DNA of 64,000 bases from JBFHQE01 sp041592335. Its GTDB lineage: Bacteria; Pseudomonadota; Gammaproteobacteria; Thiohalobacterales; Thiohalobacteraceae. This document shows positions 51,701 through 59,869 of the stretch, piece by piece. The notes beneath the pieces are model-generated. The model was not told the origin of the DNA, did not search any database, and saw nothing but the letters and a program-made list of their open reading frames with translations. Within the stretch, counting starts at the first letter, position 1. Each line of letters opens with the position of its first letter. A program made the translations under genes and the position numbers. The stretch covers positions 31,809 to 95,808 of the forward strand of contig JBFHQE010000011.1 in assembly GCA_041592335.1 (NCBI GenBank). The letters are read 5' to 3'.

Positions 51701-52381
51701 CCCGCCCGCACCTGGACGGCCGAAAACTCGGTCGGTATCGGCGGCTCCTATCTCTGCGTTTATGGCATGGAAGGCCCCGGCGGCTATCAGTTCGTCGGGC
51801 GCACACTGCAGATGTGGAATCGTTATCGCCAAACTTCGGCGTTCGAAAAACCCTGGCTGCTCCGCTTTTTCGATCAGATCAAGTTCTATGAAGTGTCGGC
51901 GGATGAATTGCTGGAGATTCGCCGGGACTTTCCCAAAGGCCAGTATCCAGTCCGAATTGAAGAGACACGTTTTCGTTTAGGCGACTACCAGGAATTCCTG
52001 TCCGCCAATGCCGACAGCATCAAGGCCTTCACCGCAAAACGCGACCAGGCATTCGAGGAAGAACTGCAGCGCTGGATTGCCTCCGGCCAGATCAACTTTG
52101 AAGCCGATCAGGACCTCGCCTCTGGCACTGGCACTGGCGAAGAAGAAGCATTGCCCGAAAATTGCGTCGCCATCGACAGCCCGGTCGCCGGCAATGTATG
52201 GCAAATCCCCGTTAAACCCGGCGACAGGGTTGAGGAAGGCCAGACATTGGTGATACTGGAATCCATGAAAATGGAAATCGATGTCACGGCGCCCGCATCC
52301 GGCACCGTGTATGCGATCAACCGCGCCGAAGGCAGCCAGGTCGCCGCGGGCCAGCCCCTGTTAATCCTTGAAGAAGGCTAA
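48785..52381 (+). CDS. Guanidine carboxylase (urea carboxylase family)
   Basis: 1198 residues, biotin-dependent. Biotin carboxylase (about 1-450, FTKVLIANRGAIATRIIR, ATP-grasp TAGGGGIGMQL, EVNTRLQVEHGVTE), KipA/AHS2-like domain (about 455-760, SPGTMSTIQDHPGRVGFWDV), KipI/AHS1-like domain (about 800-1010), an extension to about 1100, and a biotinyl domain with Lys1162 in ESMKMEID. ATP and bicarbonate carboxylate urea or guanidine. The guanidine-II riboswitch in its leader and the DUF1989 pair upstream point to guanidine as substrate. Weak AGG before the ATG fits riboswitch control. Confidence 0.92.
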   Translation: MFTKVLIANRGAIATRIIRTLRNMGVQSVCVYADADADSLHVTQADEAYPLGPGPAADTYLNQDKLFEIIKLSGAQAVHPGYGFLSENPEFVNRCESEGIGFIGPTTEQMNAFGLKHTARELAQQNHVPLLPGTDLLETLDEAISAADAIGYPIMLKSTAGGGGIGMQLCYSADELKAAYDSVRRLSANNFANSGVFIEKFIEYARHIEVQIFGDGQGDAIALGERDCSTQRRNQKVIEETPAPNIPAAVREQLHETAVRLAKAVHYRNAGTVEFVYDQNADRFYFLEVNTRLQVEHGVTEQLFGVDLVEWMVRLAAGDLTELPQDIKPTGHAIQARVYAEDPNKNFQPSAGLLSHVAFPEADNLRIDHWIESGIEVSPFFDPMLAKVIVTADNRQNALTTLDKALAETSIYGIETNIAYVQEILASEIFQQGNIYTRYLNSFDYHPATIDVISPGTMSTIQDHPGRVGFWDVGVPPSGPFDSYSFQLGNRLLNNPEDAAGLEITLNGPTLKFNQATQFVLTGADMHAELDGATVDFYEVISVTAGQTLKIGKVTGSGARAYLCIKGGLQCPDYLGARSTFTLGQFGGHAGRALRTGDVLHILPLQHPADTIALPESLKPVIEQQWTLRVIYGPHGAPDFFTETDIARFFEAEWEIHYNSSRTGIRLIGPKPEWARSDGGEAGMHPSNIHDNAYAIGTVDFTGDMPVILGPDGPSLGGFVCPATVIAADLWKLGQLKAGDKVRFTPVSIEDAVTLAGAQRDAIASLTQQTVHAPEYLPDTPVLKTISAEENGIQVVYRPSGDNYLLIEYGPLALDIALRFRVHALMLWLQDHQAEGILELTPGIRSLQVHYDSLNLPLQDLLSILERAESELQNIEELDLPARIVHLPLSWDDNACRKAIDKYMQSVRKDAPWCPSNIEFIRRINGLDSIEDVKRIVFDANYVVMGLGDVYLGAPVATPLDPRHRLVTTKYNPARTWTAENSVGIGGSYLCVYGMEGPGGYQFVGRTLQMWNRYRQTSAFEKPWLLRFFDQIKFYEVSADELLEIRRDFPKGQYPVRIEETRFRLGDYQEFLSANADSIKAFTAKRDQAFEEELQRWIASGQINFEADQDLASGTGTGEEEALPENCVAIDSPVAGNVWQIPVKPGDRVEEGQTLVILESMKMEIDVTAPASGTVYAINRAEGSQVAAGQPLLILEEG

Positions 52382-52383
52382 GC

Positions 52384-54186
52384 ATGAATCTGACCATCAG
52401 CAAATTACTAGCCGCCTATCGAGAGGGTTCAGTGACGCCCAGGGCGGTCGTTGACTACATTCACCAGCAGTCCAGTCAATACGATGCGCACAACATCTGG
52501 ATTCATCGCCTTACACTCGATGAACTGCAGCCCTATCTTGACCGGCTGGAAGCCAGCTCACCCAACGAACTTCCGCTCTATGGAATTCCCTTTGCCATCA
52601 AGGACAACATCGACCTCGCGGGCATTCCGACAACGGCTGCCTGCGTGGAGTATACCTACACGCCAAACGAATCGGCCTTCGTCGTACAGCAGCTGATCGA
52701 TGCCGGCGCCATCCCGATCGGCAAAACCAACATGGATCAGTTTGCCACTGGCCTGGTCGGCACGCGTTCACCCGAGCCGTGGGGGCCTTGTCATAATGCT
52801 TTCAACTCTGATTATATTTCAGGGGGTTCCAGTTCCGGTTCGGCCGTCGCTGTCTCGCTGGGGTTAGTATCATTTTCACTCGGCACGGACACTGCCGGTT
52901 CCGGCCGGGTACCGGCCGCATTCAATAATCTAATCGGCGTAAAACCTTCTCGTGGATTACTCAGCGCACGCGGTGTAGTTCCCGCCTGCCGCACGCTGGA
53001 TTGCGTGACCATCTTTGCCTTTAACCCCGACGATGCCAACCAGGTTATGGCCGTCGCGGCAAGCTATGATGAAGGCGACGACTATGCACGTCATAACCCT
53101 TTCGACAACCTGCCGCGGCACTACGGCACACCCAAAGGCCCGTTCACCTTCGGTGTTCCTGCAGGAGATCAACTTGAATTTTTTGGCAACCATTCTGCCA
53201 GACACTTGTTCACGGATGCCGTGGAAGAACTGAAGGCCATGGGCGGCATTGCAAAAGAAATCGACTTTGAACCTTTTATCAGCGCGGCAAAACTCCTCTA
53301 CCAGGGTCCATGGGTGGCTGAACGCTATGCCGCCATCGAAGGCTTCATCAAGCAACAACCGACTGCATTGTTACCCGTCATCAACACCATCATCGGTGGC
53401 GCCGAACCCTTACGCGCCAGCGATGCCTTCAAGGCCGAATACCGGATGCAGCATTATCGCAAGATCACCGCGGATATCCTTGCGGAAGTGGATTTCCTGG
53501 TAACGCCGACTGCCGGAACGATTTATACCATCGATGAAGTGAATGCCGACCCGATTCAACTGAACAGCAACCTGGGGTATTACACCAATTACATGAACCT
53601 GCTGGATTGTGCCTCGGTTGCCGTACCCGCCGGATTTCTGGATAACGGCCTGCCCTGGGGGATCACTCTTGTCAGCTCTGCCTTCAGCGACAACAAGTTA
53701 TTGAGTTATGCAAAACGCTGGCAACAGCATCTTTGTCTTGCACAAGGCAAAGTCGGTTATCCATTCGAGTCAGATTCGAAGCCGAGCAATCTTTTGAATG
53801 ACAGCATCCCCGTTATTGTCTGCGGCGCTCACCTGAGTGGACTGGCACTAAACTGGCAACTCACCGAGCGCGGTGCAACATTGCTTGAGGCAACCACCTC
53901 GTCACCGAACTATCGCCTGTACGCGTTAGCGGGCGGACCACCCTACCGTCCCGGCATGATCCGCGATGACGCCAACGGCGCAGCGATTGAAATCGAAATC
54001 TGGTCGGTACCGAAAGAACAGTTCGGCAGCTTTGTCGCGCAGATACCGGCACCACTTGGCATTGGCAAGGTGGAAACCGCTGATGGACGCTGGCTACCGG
54101 GGTTTATCTGCGAGAGTCATGCGATAGGTTATGCGAAGGAGATAACCGATTTAGGCGGGTGGCGGAAATATATTGAGAGCATGTAG
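52384..54186 (+). CDS. atzF: Allophanate hydrolase
   Basis: 600 residues. The N-terminal amidase-signature domain has triad Lys73 (FAIKDNIDLAG), cis-Ser149 (SGGSSSGSA) and nucleophile Ser173 (TDTAGSGRVPAAF). The C-terminal gamma-glutamylcyclotransferase-like domain (about 475-600, VIVCGAHLSGLALNWQL...EIEIWSVP) completes decarboxylation. Together they convert allophanate to two ammonia and CO2. Starts 2 bp after the carboxylase stop, under the same riboswitch-led message. No terminator seen; dispersed repeats follow. Confidence 0.95.
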   Translation: MNLTISKLLAAYREGSVTPRAVVDYIHQQSSQYDAHNIWIHRLTLDELQPYLDRLEASSPNELPLYGIPFAIKDNIDLAGIPTTAACVEYTYTPNESAFVVQQLIDAGAIPIGKTNMDQFATGLVGTRSPEPWGPCHNAFNSDYISGGSSSGSAVAVSLGLVSFSLGTDTAGSGRVPAAFNNLIGVKPSRGLLSARGVVPACRTLDCVTIFAFNPDDANQVMAVAASYDEGDDYARHNPFDNLPRHYGTPKGPFTFGVPAGDQLEFFGNHSARHLFTDAVEELKAMGGIAKEIDFEPFISAAKLLYQGPWVAERYAAIEGFIKQQPTALLPVINTIIGGAEPLRASDAFKAEYRMQHYRKITADILAEVDFLVTPTAGTIYTIDEVNADPIQLNSNLGYYTNYMNLLDCASVAVPAGFLDNGLPWGITLVSSAFSDNKLLSYAKRWQQHLCLAQGKVGYPFESDSKPSNLLNDSIPVIVCGAHLSGLALNWQLTERGATLLEATTSSPNYRLYALAGGPPYRPGMIRDDANGAAIEIEIWSVPKEQFGSFVAQIPAPLGIGKVETADGRWLPGFICESHAIGYAKEITDLGGWRKYIESM

Positions 54187-54192
54187 TTTCGT

Positions 54193-54690
54193 CCTTTCCG
54201 CGTAGGCGGGAATCCGGAAAGCGGAAGTCATTTAAATTGGTGATGACCGCCGGAAAGTGCCAATAGCAGCCTCTAACTTCTCGTCATTGCGAGGAGCGTA
54301 GCGACGTGGCAATCCCTTGAAGGTGTATGTGCTGTTGTTTGGTTCGTCATCCCGGCGAAGGCCGGGATCCAGAGGTGTTCGTTCAGTTGCAAATAAAGCT
54401 TATTTTTATTTCTACTGTTAGAGAACAGCGATAACGTGGCTAATATTGAAATGATAAGTTCTTAATTCCTGGATTCCGGCTTTCGCCGGAATGACGGCCT
54501 ATTTAATCTTTGCATTGAATTTTGGAGATTGCCACGTCGCTACGCTCCTCGCAATGACGTGATATTTTTCACTTTCGCTTTGTTCCGTTCTGAGACCTGA
54601 CTGCGGATTTCTGTTACGTCCGCTTCGCAGCCCAAAGCCAAGACCAGACCAACTAACACCCCTGGACCCCGGCCTTCGCCGGGGTGACGG
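54193..54690. repeat. Cluster of six dispersed palindromic repeats
   Basis: The 506 bp between atzF and hisC has no gene I can support. It holds units at 54193-54221 (variant), 54282-54315 and 54525-54559 (family B, ATTGCGAGGAGCGTAGCGAC core, in opposite orientations), and 54345-54373, 54467-54497 and 54658-54690 (family A, CCGGC..GCCGG). Units alternate in type and direction, forming a mosaic. It coincides with the right border of the accessory region. Confidence 0.88.
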
Positions 54691-54692
54691 GA

Positions 54693-55775
54693 TTACAAGC
54701 TTTCTTTCAGCGCCTCAATAAACGCAATATTCTCATCAGGCGCACCAACCGTCACACGCAGGCAATCAGTCAACGCCCCACCCGCTTTGTTGAGATTCTT
54801 GATCAGCACATTGCGTGCCTTGAGTCCTTCAAAGATTGCGTCCGCTTTCCCTGCCGGGGTTTTGAATAGAATAAAATTTGCTTCGGAGGGATAAGACGTA
54901 ATGCCATCAATCGCCGACAACGCATCGAACATAATCGCGCGATCACGTCGAATATCAGCCGTCTGGCTATCCAGCACATCCTGATTATCCAACGCAAACT
55001 CGGCACTCACCTGCGTCAGCACATTGATGTTATAAGGCAACCGCACTTTATCAATTTCACCCAGCCATTCTTTTGGCCCTGCCAATAAACCCAAACGCAA
55101 TCCCGCCAGACCCATCTTCGAAACCGTGCGCATGACCAGCAGGTTGTCATACTCACCCAGTGCCTGCATGAAAGTATCGCTGGCAAAGGCCGCATAGGCT
55201 TCATCGACAATCACCAACCCCGGCGCGGCTGCAATAATTTTCCTGACATCATCGACGGCAAACAGGTTACCGGTCGGATTATTAGGATAGGCGAGAAACA
55301 CCACTGCCGGTTGATGCTGTTCAATCGCAGACAGCATGGCATTCATATCGAGCGAGAAATCCTCCGCCAGCGGTACGGCCACATAATCCATGCAGACAAA
55401 CTCGGCAATCATGCGGTACATCACGAAGGAAGGTTCTGGCGACAGGATGGTTCTACCGGGTTTGGCGACCGCCATGGCAATCATCTGGATCAGTTCATCC
55501 GAACCATTACCCAGCAGAATATCCATGCCATCGGGTACCTGCATCGCCATCCGCAGACGGTCTTTTACGCGTTGCGCACCTGGATCAGGATAGCGATTTA
55601 GACTGACATCACGCAGACGCTCCAGCCATTGGTTAACAATGGGCTCTGGCCACTGGTAAGGATTTTCCATGGCATCGAGCTTGATGGCGTTACCAGGGTT
55701 CGGCACATGGTAGGCGGACAGCGCCTGGATTTCGGGACGGATCAGTTGCTGGACTTTGTTATTGCTTTCATTCAT
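54693..55775 (-). CDS. hisC: Histidinol-phosphate aminotransferase
   Basis: About 360 residues, PLP fold-type I: LDAMENPYQWPE, LLGNGSDELIQMIA, SYPNNPTG-type AYPNNPTGNLF, VDEAYAAFAS and RTVSKMGLAGLRLG with the PLP Lys. Converts imidazole-acetol phosphate and glutamate to histidinol phosphate. I use the ATG at 55775 (MNESNNKVQQLIRPE); the frame runs back to 55835, but that part is encoded by a family C repeat. Confidence 0.95.
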   Translation of the reverse strand: MNESNNKVQQLIRPEIQALSAYHVPNPGNAIKLDAMENPYQWPEPIVNQWLERLRDVSLNRYPDPGAQRVKDRLRMAMQVPDGMDILLGNGSDELIQMIAMAVAKPGRTILSPEPSFVMYRMIAEFVCMDYVAVPLAEDFSLDMNAMLSAIEQHQPAVVFLAYPNNPTGNLFAVDDVRKIIAAAPGLVIVDEAYAAFASDTFMQALGEYDNLLVMRTVSKMGLAGLRLGLLAGPKEWLGEIDKVRLPYNINVLTQVSAEFALDNQDVLDSQTADIRRDRAIMFDALSAIDGITSYPSEANFILFKTPAGKADAIFEGLKARNVLIKNLNKAGGALTDCLRVTVGAPDENIAFIEALKESL

Positions 55776-55798
55776 GCCTGGAGACCAAAAGTGGAACC

Positions 55799-55850
55799 CG
55801 TAGGAGCGAGCTTGCTCGCGAACCATCGCGGCCAAGGCCGCTCCTACAAG
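55799..55850. repeat. Inverted family C repeat between hisD and hisC
   Basis: GTAGGAGCGAGCTTGCTCGC, then gaac, faces gcggccaaggccgctcctac, giving nested palindromes (long hairpin). The same family closes the window at 63.9 kb. It may modulate readthrough from hisD to hisC. Confidence 0.85.
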
Positions 55851-55876
55851 CTGTCGAGTAATTAATGTGGCGTGAA

Positions 55877-57178
55877 CTAGTCTTTAATACGGTATTCCGC
55901 CGACCGCGCGTGCGCGGTCAGCCCTTCACCGCGCGCCAATACCGACGCAATCTTGCCCAGCTCGGATGCACCTTCAGGCGAACCGTAAATCAGGCTCGAT
56001 TTTTTCTGGAAGTCATAAACACCGAGCGGCGAAGAGAAACGCGCGGTGCGCGAAGTCGGCAATACGTGGTTCGGACCGGCACAGTAGTCACCCACTGCCT
56101 CAGCCGTGTAACGCCCCATGAAGATCGCACCGGCATGCTTGATCTTTTCCACCAGCGCATTCGGGTCTTCAACCGATAACTCCAGATGTTCCGGCGCGAC
56201 GTGATTGGAGACCTGCGCGGCTTCTTCCAGGTCTTTCACCAGTATCATCGCTGCACGTTCTTTCAAGGATACGGCAATAATGTCCTTGCGTTCCATGGTC
56301 GGCAACAGCTTATCGATACTGGCCTGAACTTTGTCAATAAAGGCCGCATCCGGCGTGACCAGGATCGGCTGCGCATCTTCATCATGTTCAGCCTGTGAGA
56401 ACAGATCCATCGCAATCCAGTCCGGATCGGTCAGACCGTCACAGATAACGAGAATCTCGGACGGTCCGGCAATCATGTCGATACCCACCGTGCCGAATAC
56501 CATGCTTTTTGCCGTAGCGACATAAATGTTGCCCGGGCCGACGATCTTGTCGACCTGTGGCACGGTCTCGGTGCCGTAGGCCAGCGCAGCTACGGCCTGC
56601 GCTCCACCAATCGCAAACACGCGATCCACACCCGCAATCGCCGCCGCCGCAAACACCAGATCATTGGTTTCACCACCTGGCGTTGGCACCACCATGATCA
56701 ATTCTTCAACACCAGCAACTTTTGCCGGTATAGCATTCATAAGCACTGACGATGGATAAGCGGCTTTCCCACCGGGCACGTATAAGCCAACACGATCCAG
56801 CGGTGTTATTTTCTGGCCAAGCAAGGTGCCGTCTGTTTCGGTATAACTCCAGGAATCCTGCTTCTGATGTTCATGATAGGAACGTACGCGTTCGGCAGCC
56901 TGTTCCAGCGCCGAACGTTGTTCAGCCGGGATACGATTTAATGCTTCCTGCATGGTAGCCGGAGAAATTTCCAGCTCGGCCATGGCAGCAACACTCATAC
57001 GGTCGAAGCGGTTGGTGAATTCGACAACGGCCGCATCGCCGCGCGTTTTGACCTGATGCAGGATATCCTTAACAGTCTGGTTAACCTGCTCATCGGACAC
57101 GCCCTCCCACGCCAGCAAGGCGTCGAGCTGAGTCCAGAAATCAGCATCCTGTGTTGAGAGTCTTGTTACTGCGACCAT
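55877..57178 (-). CDS. hisD: Histidinol dehydrogenase
   Basis: About 433 residues. VGLYVPGGKAAYPSSVLMNA, the Zn-binding Gln/His in DLFSQAEHDEDAQ, VAPEHLEL with catalytic Glu/His, and AGPNHVLPTSRTARF are conserved. Oxidises histidinol to histidine in two NAD-dependent steps. The ATG at 57178 (MVAVTRLSTQDADF) is preferred to a TTG at 57190. Follows hisG across a repeat-filled gap. Confidence 0.97.
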   Translation of the reverse strand: MVAVTRLSTQDADFWTQLDALLAWEGVSDEQVNQTVKDILHQVKTRGDAAVVEFTNRFDRMSVAAMAELEISPATMQEALNRIPAEQRSALEQAAERVRSYHEHQKQDSWSYTETDGTLLGQKITPLDRVGLYVPGGKAAYPSSVLMNAIPAKVAGVEELIMVVPTPGGETNDLVFAAAAIAGVDRVFAIGGAQAVAALAYGTETVPQVDKIVGPGNIYVATAKSMVFGTVGIDMIAGPSEILVICDGLTDPDWIAMDLFSQAEHDEDAQPILVTPDAAFIDKVQASIDKLLPTMERKDIIAVSLKERAAMILVKDLEEAAQVSNHVAPEHLELSVEDPNALVEKIKHAGAIFMGRYTAEAVGDYCAGPNHVLPTSRTARFSSPLGVYDFQKKSSLIYGSPEGASELGKIASVLARGEGLTAHARSAEYRIKD

Positions 57179-57209
57179 CGTCTTTACCAACTAACAAAGT
57201 TTCAAGATT

Positions 57210-57282
57210 CGTCACCCCGGCGCAAGCCGGGGTCCAGTGCTTTTGCTGGCTTCCTGGATTCCGGCTTTCGCCGGAATGACGG
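57210..57282. repeat. Two family A repeats between hisG and hisD
   Basis: 57210-57237 (CGTCACCCCGGCGCAAGCCG, then gggtccag) and, inverted, 57253-57282 (CCTGGATTCCGGCTTTCGCC, then ggaatgacgg). Same facing-pair layout as at 1972-2043. Confidence 0.88.
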
Positions 57283-57307
57283 AAATACTAAACCATTGAA
57301 GGATTAA

Positions 57308-57949
57308 TTAACTATTCTGCAGCGCCACGGCCTCAGCCATCTGATCAACAAACTGCGTGATCGCCTTATGCTTCATCTTCATCGACGCCTTGTTTACGAT
57401 CAGGCGCGAACTGATATCGACAATATGTTCCATGGGTACCAGGCCATTCGCTTTCAAGGTGTTGCCGGTATCCACCAGATCCACGATCAGATCGGCCAGC
57501 CCGACCAGCGGCGCCAGTTCCATTGAACCGTACAGCTTGATGATCTCAACCTGACGACCCTGCGCGGCATAATATTGTTTCGCGCTTTCAACATACTTGG
57601 TGGCGATTCGCAGACGTCCGGGTGGGTTCGCCATTTCCGGCTTGCCCGCCACCATCAGTTTGCACGGCGCGATCTTTAAATCCAGCGGTTCGTACAAACC
57701 TTCGCCGCCATGTTCCAGCAAAGTGTCCTTGCCGACGATACCCATGTCCGCCGCACCATACTGCACAAAGGTCGGTACATCGGTTGCGCGAATCAACACG
57801 ATTTTCACATGATCGAGCGTGGTATCCAGGATCAGCTTGCGGCTGGTCGCTGGGTCATCGACCAGTTCGACACCCGCATGCTTCAGCAATGGCATGGCGT
57901 CCTTGAGAATACGGCCTTTGGATACGGCTATGGTCAAAGTGTCGGTCAT
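57308..57949 (-). CDS. hisG: ATP phosphoribosyltransferase, short form
   Basis: 213 residues, lacking the C-terminal regulatory domain of long HisG: LTIAVSKGRILKDAMPLLKH, GAADMGIVGKDTLLEHGG, KLYGSMELAPLVGLADLIVD and VDTGNTLKANGL. First step of histidine synthesis. The short form needs HisZ, encoded at 8836-10002. Lies 12 bp after murA and before hisD. Confidence 0.97.
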   Translation of the reverse strand: MTDTLTIAVSKGRILKDAMPLLKHAGVELVDDPATSRKLILDTTLDHVKIVLIRATDVPTFVQYGAADMGIVGKDTLLEHGGEGLYEPLDLKIAPCKLMVAGKPEMANPPGRLRIATKYVESAKQYYAAQGRQVEIIKLYGSMELAPLVGLADLIVDLVDTGNTLKANGLVPMEHIVDISSRLIVNKASMKMKHKAITQFVDQMAEAVALQNS

Positions 57950-57961
57950 TGATTCAAACCT

Positions 57962-59221
57962 CTAGGCCGGCACACGACGAATGGTCGCGCCCATTTGTTG
58001 CAACTTCTCTTCGATACATTCATAGCCGCGGTCGATGTGATAAATACGATCCACTATGGTGTCGCCCTCCGCGACCAGGCCAGCCAGCACCAGGCTGGCG
58101 GAGGCGCGCAGGTCGGTCGCCATCACCGGCGCACCGGTTAGTTTTTCCACGCCGCGCGTGATCACTGTATTACCTTCGATCTGCACATCCGCGCCCATGC
58201 GCTGCATTTCCTGGATATGCATGAAGCGATTTTCAAACACGGTTTCCGTCACGGTGCCCGTGCCTTCCGCAATCGCGTTGAGTGCGGTGAACTGCGCCTG
58301 CATATCTGTTGGAAACGCGGGATAAGGTGCAGTGCGCACATTGACTGCCTTCGGTTTGCGCCCTTCCATATCGAGCGATATCCAGTCTTCACCGACCTCA
58401 AGTTTGGCGCCTGCTTCTTTCAATACCTGCAACACGGCATCCAGCGTATCAGGCCGCGTATCTTTCACCTTCACCTTGCCACCGGTAATGGCAGCGGCAA
58501 CAAGGTAGGTGCCGGTTTCGATACGATCCGGCAGAACGGTGTAATCCGTGCCGGATAAATTATCGACGCCCTGGATACGAATGGTGTCCGTACCGGCACC
58601 TTCGATTTTTGCACCCATGGAAATCAGGCAATTGGCCAGGTCCGTGACCTCGGGTTCGCGCGCGGCATTTTCAATTACGCTCTCGCCCTTGGCCAGCGCG
58701 GCCGCCATCATCAGGTTTTCGGTACCGGTCACGGTCACCAGATCCATCACCAGTCGCGCACCCTGCAACCGTTCGGCACGCGCACGGATGTAACCGTTTT
58801 CCACGCTGATGTCCGCACCCATCGCCTCCAGCCCTTTCAGGTGAAGATTGACCGGTCGCGAGCCAATCGCGCAACCGCCGGGCAGTGACACATCCGCGCT
58901 GCCATAGCGGGCCAGCAAGGGGCCCAGCACCAGGATGGACGCACGCATGGTTTTCACCAGTTCATAAGGCGCCTCGAAGGAATTGATGGTGCGCGGATCG
59001 GCCTCGATGCTCATCTTCTCGCCGACCACCAGATCCACACCCATGCGGCCCAGCAATCCCATGGTCGTGGTGACATCCTGCAGATGCGGCACGTTGCGCA
59101 CGATAACCGTGCTGTCCGCCAGCAGGGTCGCGGCCAGGATCGGAAGTACGGCGTTCTTGGCGCCGGAAATACGAATTTCGCCGGCGAGGGGTTGCCCGCC
59201 GCTAATAATAAGTTTGTCCAC
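57962..59221 (-). CDS. murA: UDP-N-acetylglucosamine 1-carboxyvinyltransferase
   Basis: 419 residues. ISGAKNAVLPILAATLLA at the N-terminus; the fosfomycin-target Cys (about 116) in LPGGCAIGSRPVNLHLKGLE; FPTDMQAQFTALNAIAEGTG and RASASLVLAGLVAEG near the end. Commits UDP-GlcNAc to peptidoglycan. Follows ibaG by 9 bp in the conserved mla-ibaG-murA order, here continuing into hisGDC. Confidence 0.98.
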   Translation of the reverse strand: MDKLIISGGQPLAGEIRISGAKNAVLPILAATLLADSTVIVRNVPHLQDVTTTMGLLGRMGVDLVVGEKMSIEADPRTINSFEAPYELVKTMRASILVLGPLLARYGSADVSLPGGCAIGSRPVNLHLKGLEAMGADISVENGYIRARAERLQGARLVMDLVTVTGTENLMMAAALAKGESVIENAAREPEVTDLANCLISMGAKIEGAGTDTIRIQGVDNLSGTDYTVLPDRIETGTYLVAAAITGGKVKVKDTRPDTLDAVLQVLKEAGAKLEVGEDWISLDMEGRKPKAVNVRTAPYPAFPTDMQAQFTALNAIAEGTGTVTETVFENRFMHIQEMQRMGADVQIEGNTVITRGVEKLTGAPVMATDLRASASLVLAGLVAEGDTIVDRIYHIDRGYECIEEKLQQMGATIRRVPA

Positions 59222-59230
59222 GCGTACGCC

Positions 59231-59470
59231 TTACTGTATGCGACGCGCCCATTGCGCGGGGGTATAGGTGTGCAGGGCCAGGGCGTGCAGTTCGTTCTGG
59301 AACCGATCCCCCAGCGCCCGATAGACCATCTGATGCTGCTTGACCAGGTTCAACTCGGTGAATTGCTCGCTGACCACGGTCGCTTCAAAATGATCGCCGT
59401 CACCCTGGACGATTACCTCCGCTCCCTGAATCGCGTTTTCAATCAGTAGCTTAATCTCTTCTGCCTGCAT
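59231..59470 (-). CDS. ibaG: BolA-family protein IbaG
   Basis: 79 residues: LLIENAIQGAEVIVQGDGDH, FEATVVSEQFTELNLVKQHQ and MVYRALGDRFQNELHALALH. The single conserved His and class II helix-turn-helix-like fold mark BolA/IbaG, which pairs with monothiol glutaredoxins in Fe-S handling. Between mlaB and murA, as in E. coli. Confidence 0.93.
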   Translation of the reverse strand: MQAEEIKLLIENAIQGAEVIVQGDGDHFEATVVSEQFTELNLVKQHQMVYRALGDRFQNELHALALHTYTPAQWARRIQ

Positions 59471-59551
59471 TGTTTCGAGGTCCCGTAGCGCGGCCTGGCG
59501 CCGCCAACAAAGTGGGCCATGATAACGGAAAGATCGATAAGTAAAAAGGAA

Positions 59552-59869
59552 CTACAGCGTGGGGTTGGTCGCCCGCGAAATGGGGCAAACCTGGTCCAGG
59601 CCCGATACCCGCACGATCGCCATCATCTGCAACGGAATATTCAGAAACTGGATCGGCTTGTGCATTTTTTCCGCGCGGCGCATCCATTCCACCAGCAGCG
59701 CCAGACCGGCACTGTCGGAACGCGCCACGGCGGAAAGATCGATATCGATGCGTTCGGCGTCGCGGAACATCGCCGTGGACGTCCTGAGCAGATCCGGCAC
59801 GGTGTCAAAGTTCAATTCACCACTGAGACGAAACCAGCTGTCTTCCATCTCTTCCAGCCGGGCACTCAT
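59552..59869 (-). CDS. mlaB: MlaB STAS-domain subunit of the phospholipid ABC transporter
   Basis: 105 residues of one STAS domain: WFRLSGELNFDTVPDLLR, RIDIDLSAVARSDSAGLALL with the conserved Ser-Ala-Gly loop, and VEWMRRAEKMHKPIQFLNIP. It binds the ATPase MlaF and stabilises the complex. Overlaps the end of mlaC by 4 nt. Confidence 0.93.
   Translation of the reverse strand: MSARLEEMEDSWFRLSGELNFDTVPDLLRTSTAMFRDAERIDIDLSAVARSDSAGLALLVEWMRRAEKMHKPIQFLNIPLQMMAIVRVSGLDQVCPISRATNPTL

Noticed and set aside
54193..54690. CRISPR array
   Set aside because: Repeats are of different families, in both orientations, palindromic and unevenly spaced; no cas genes.
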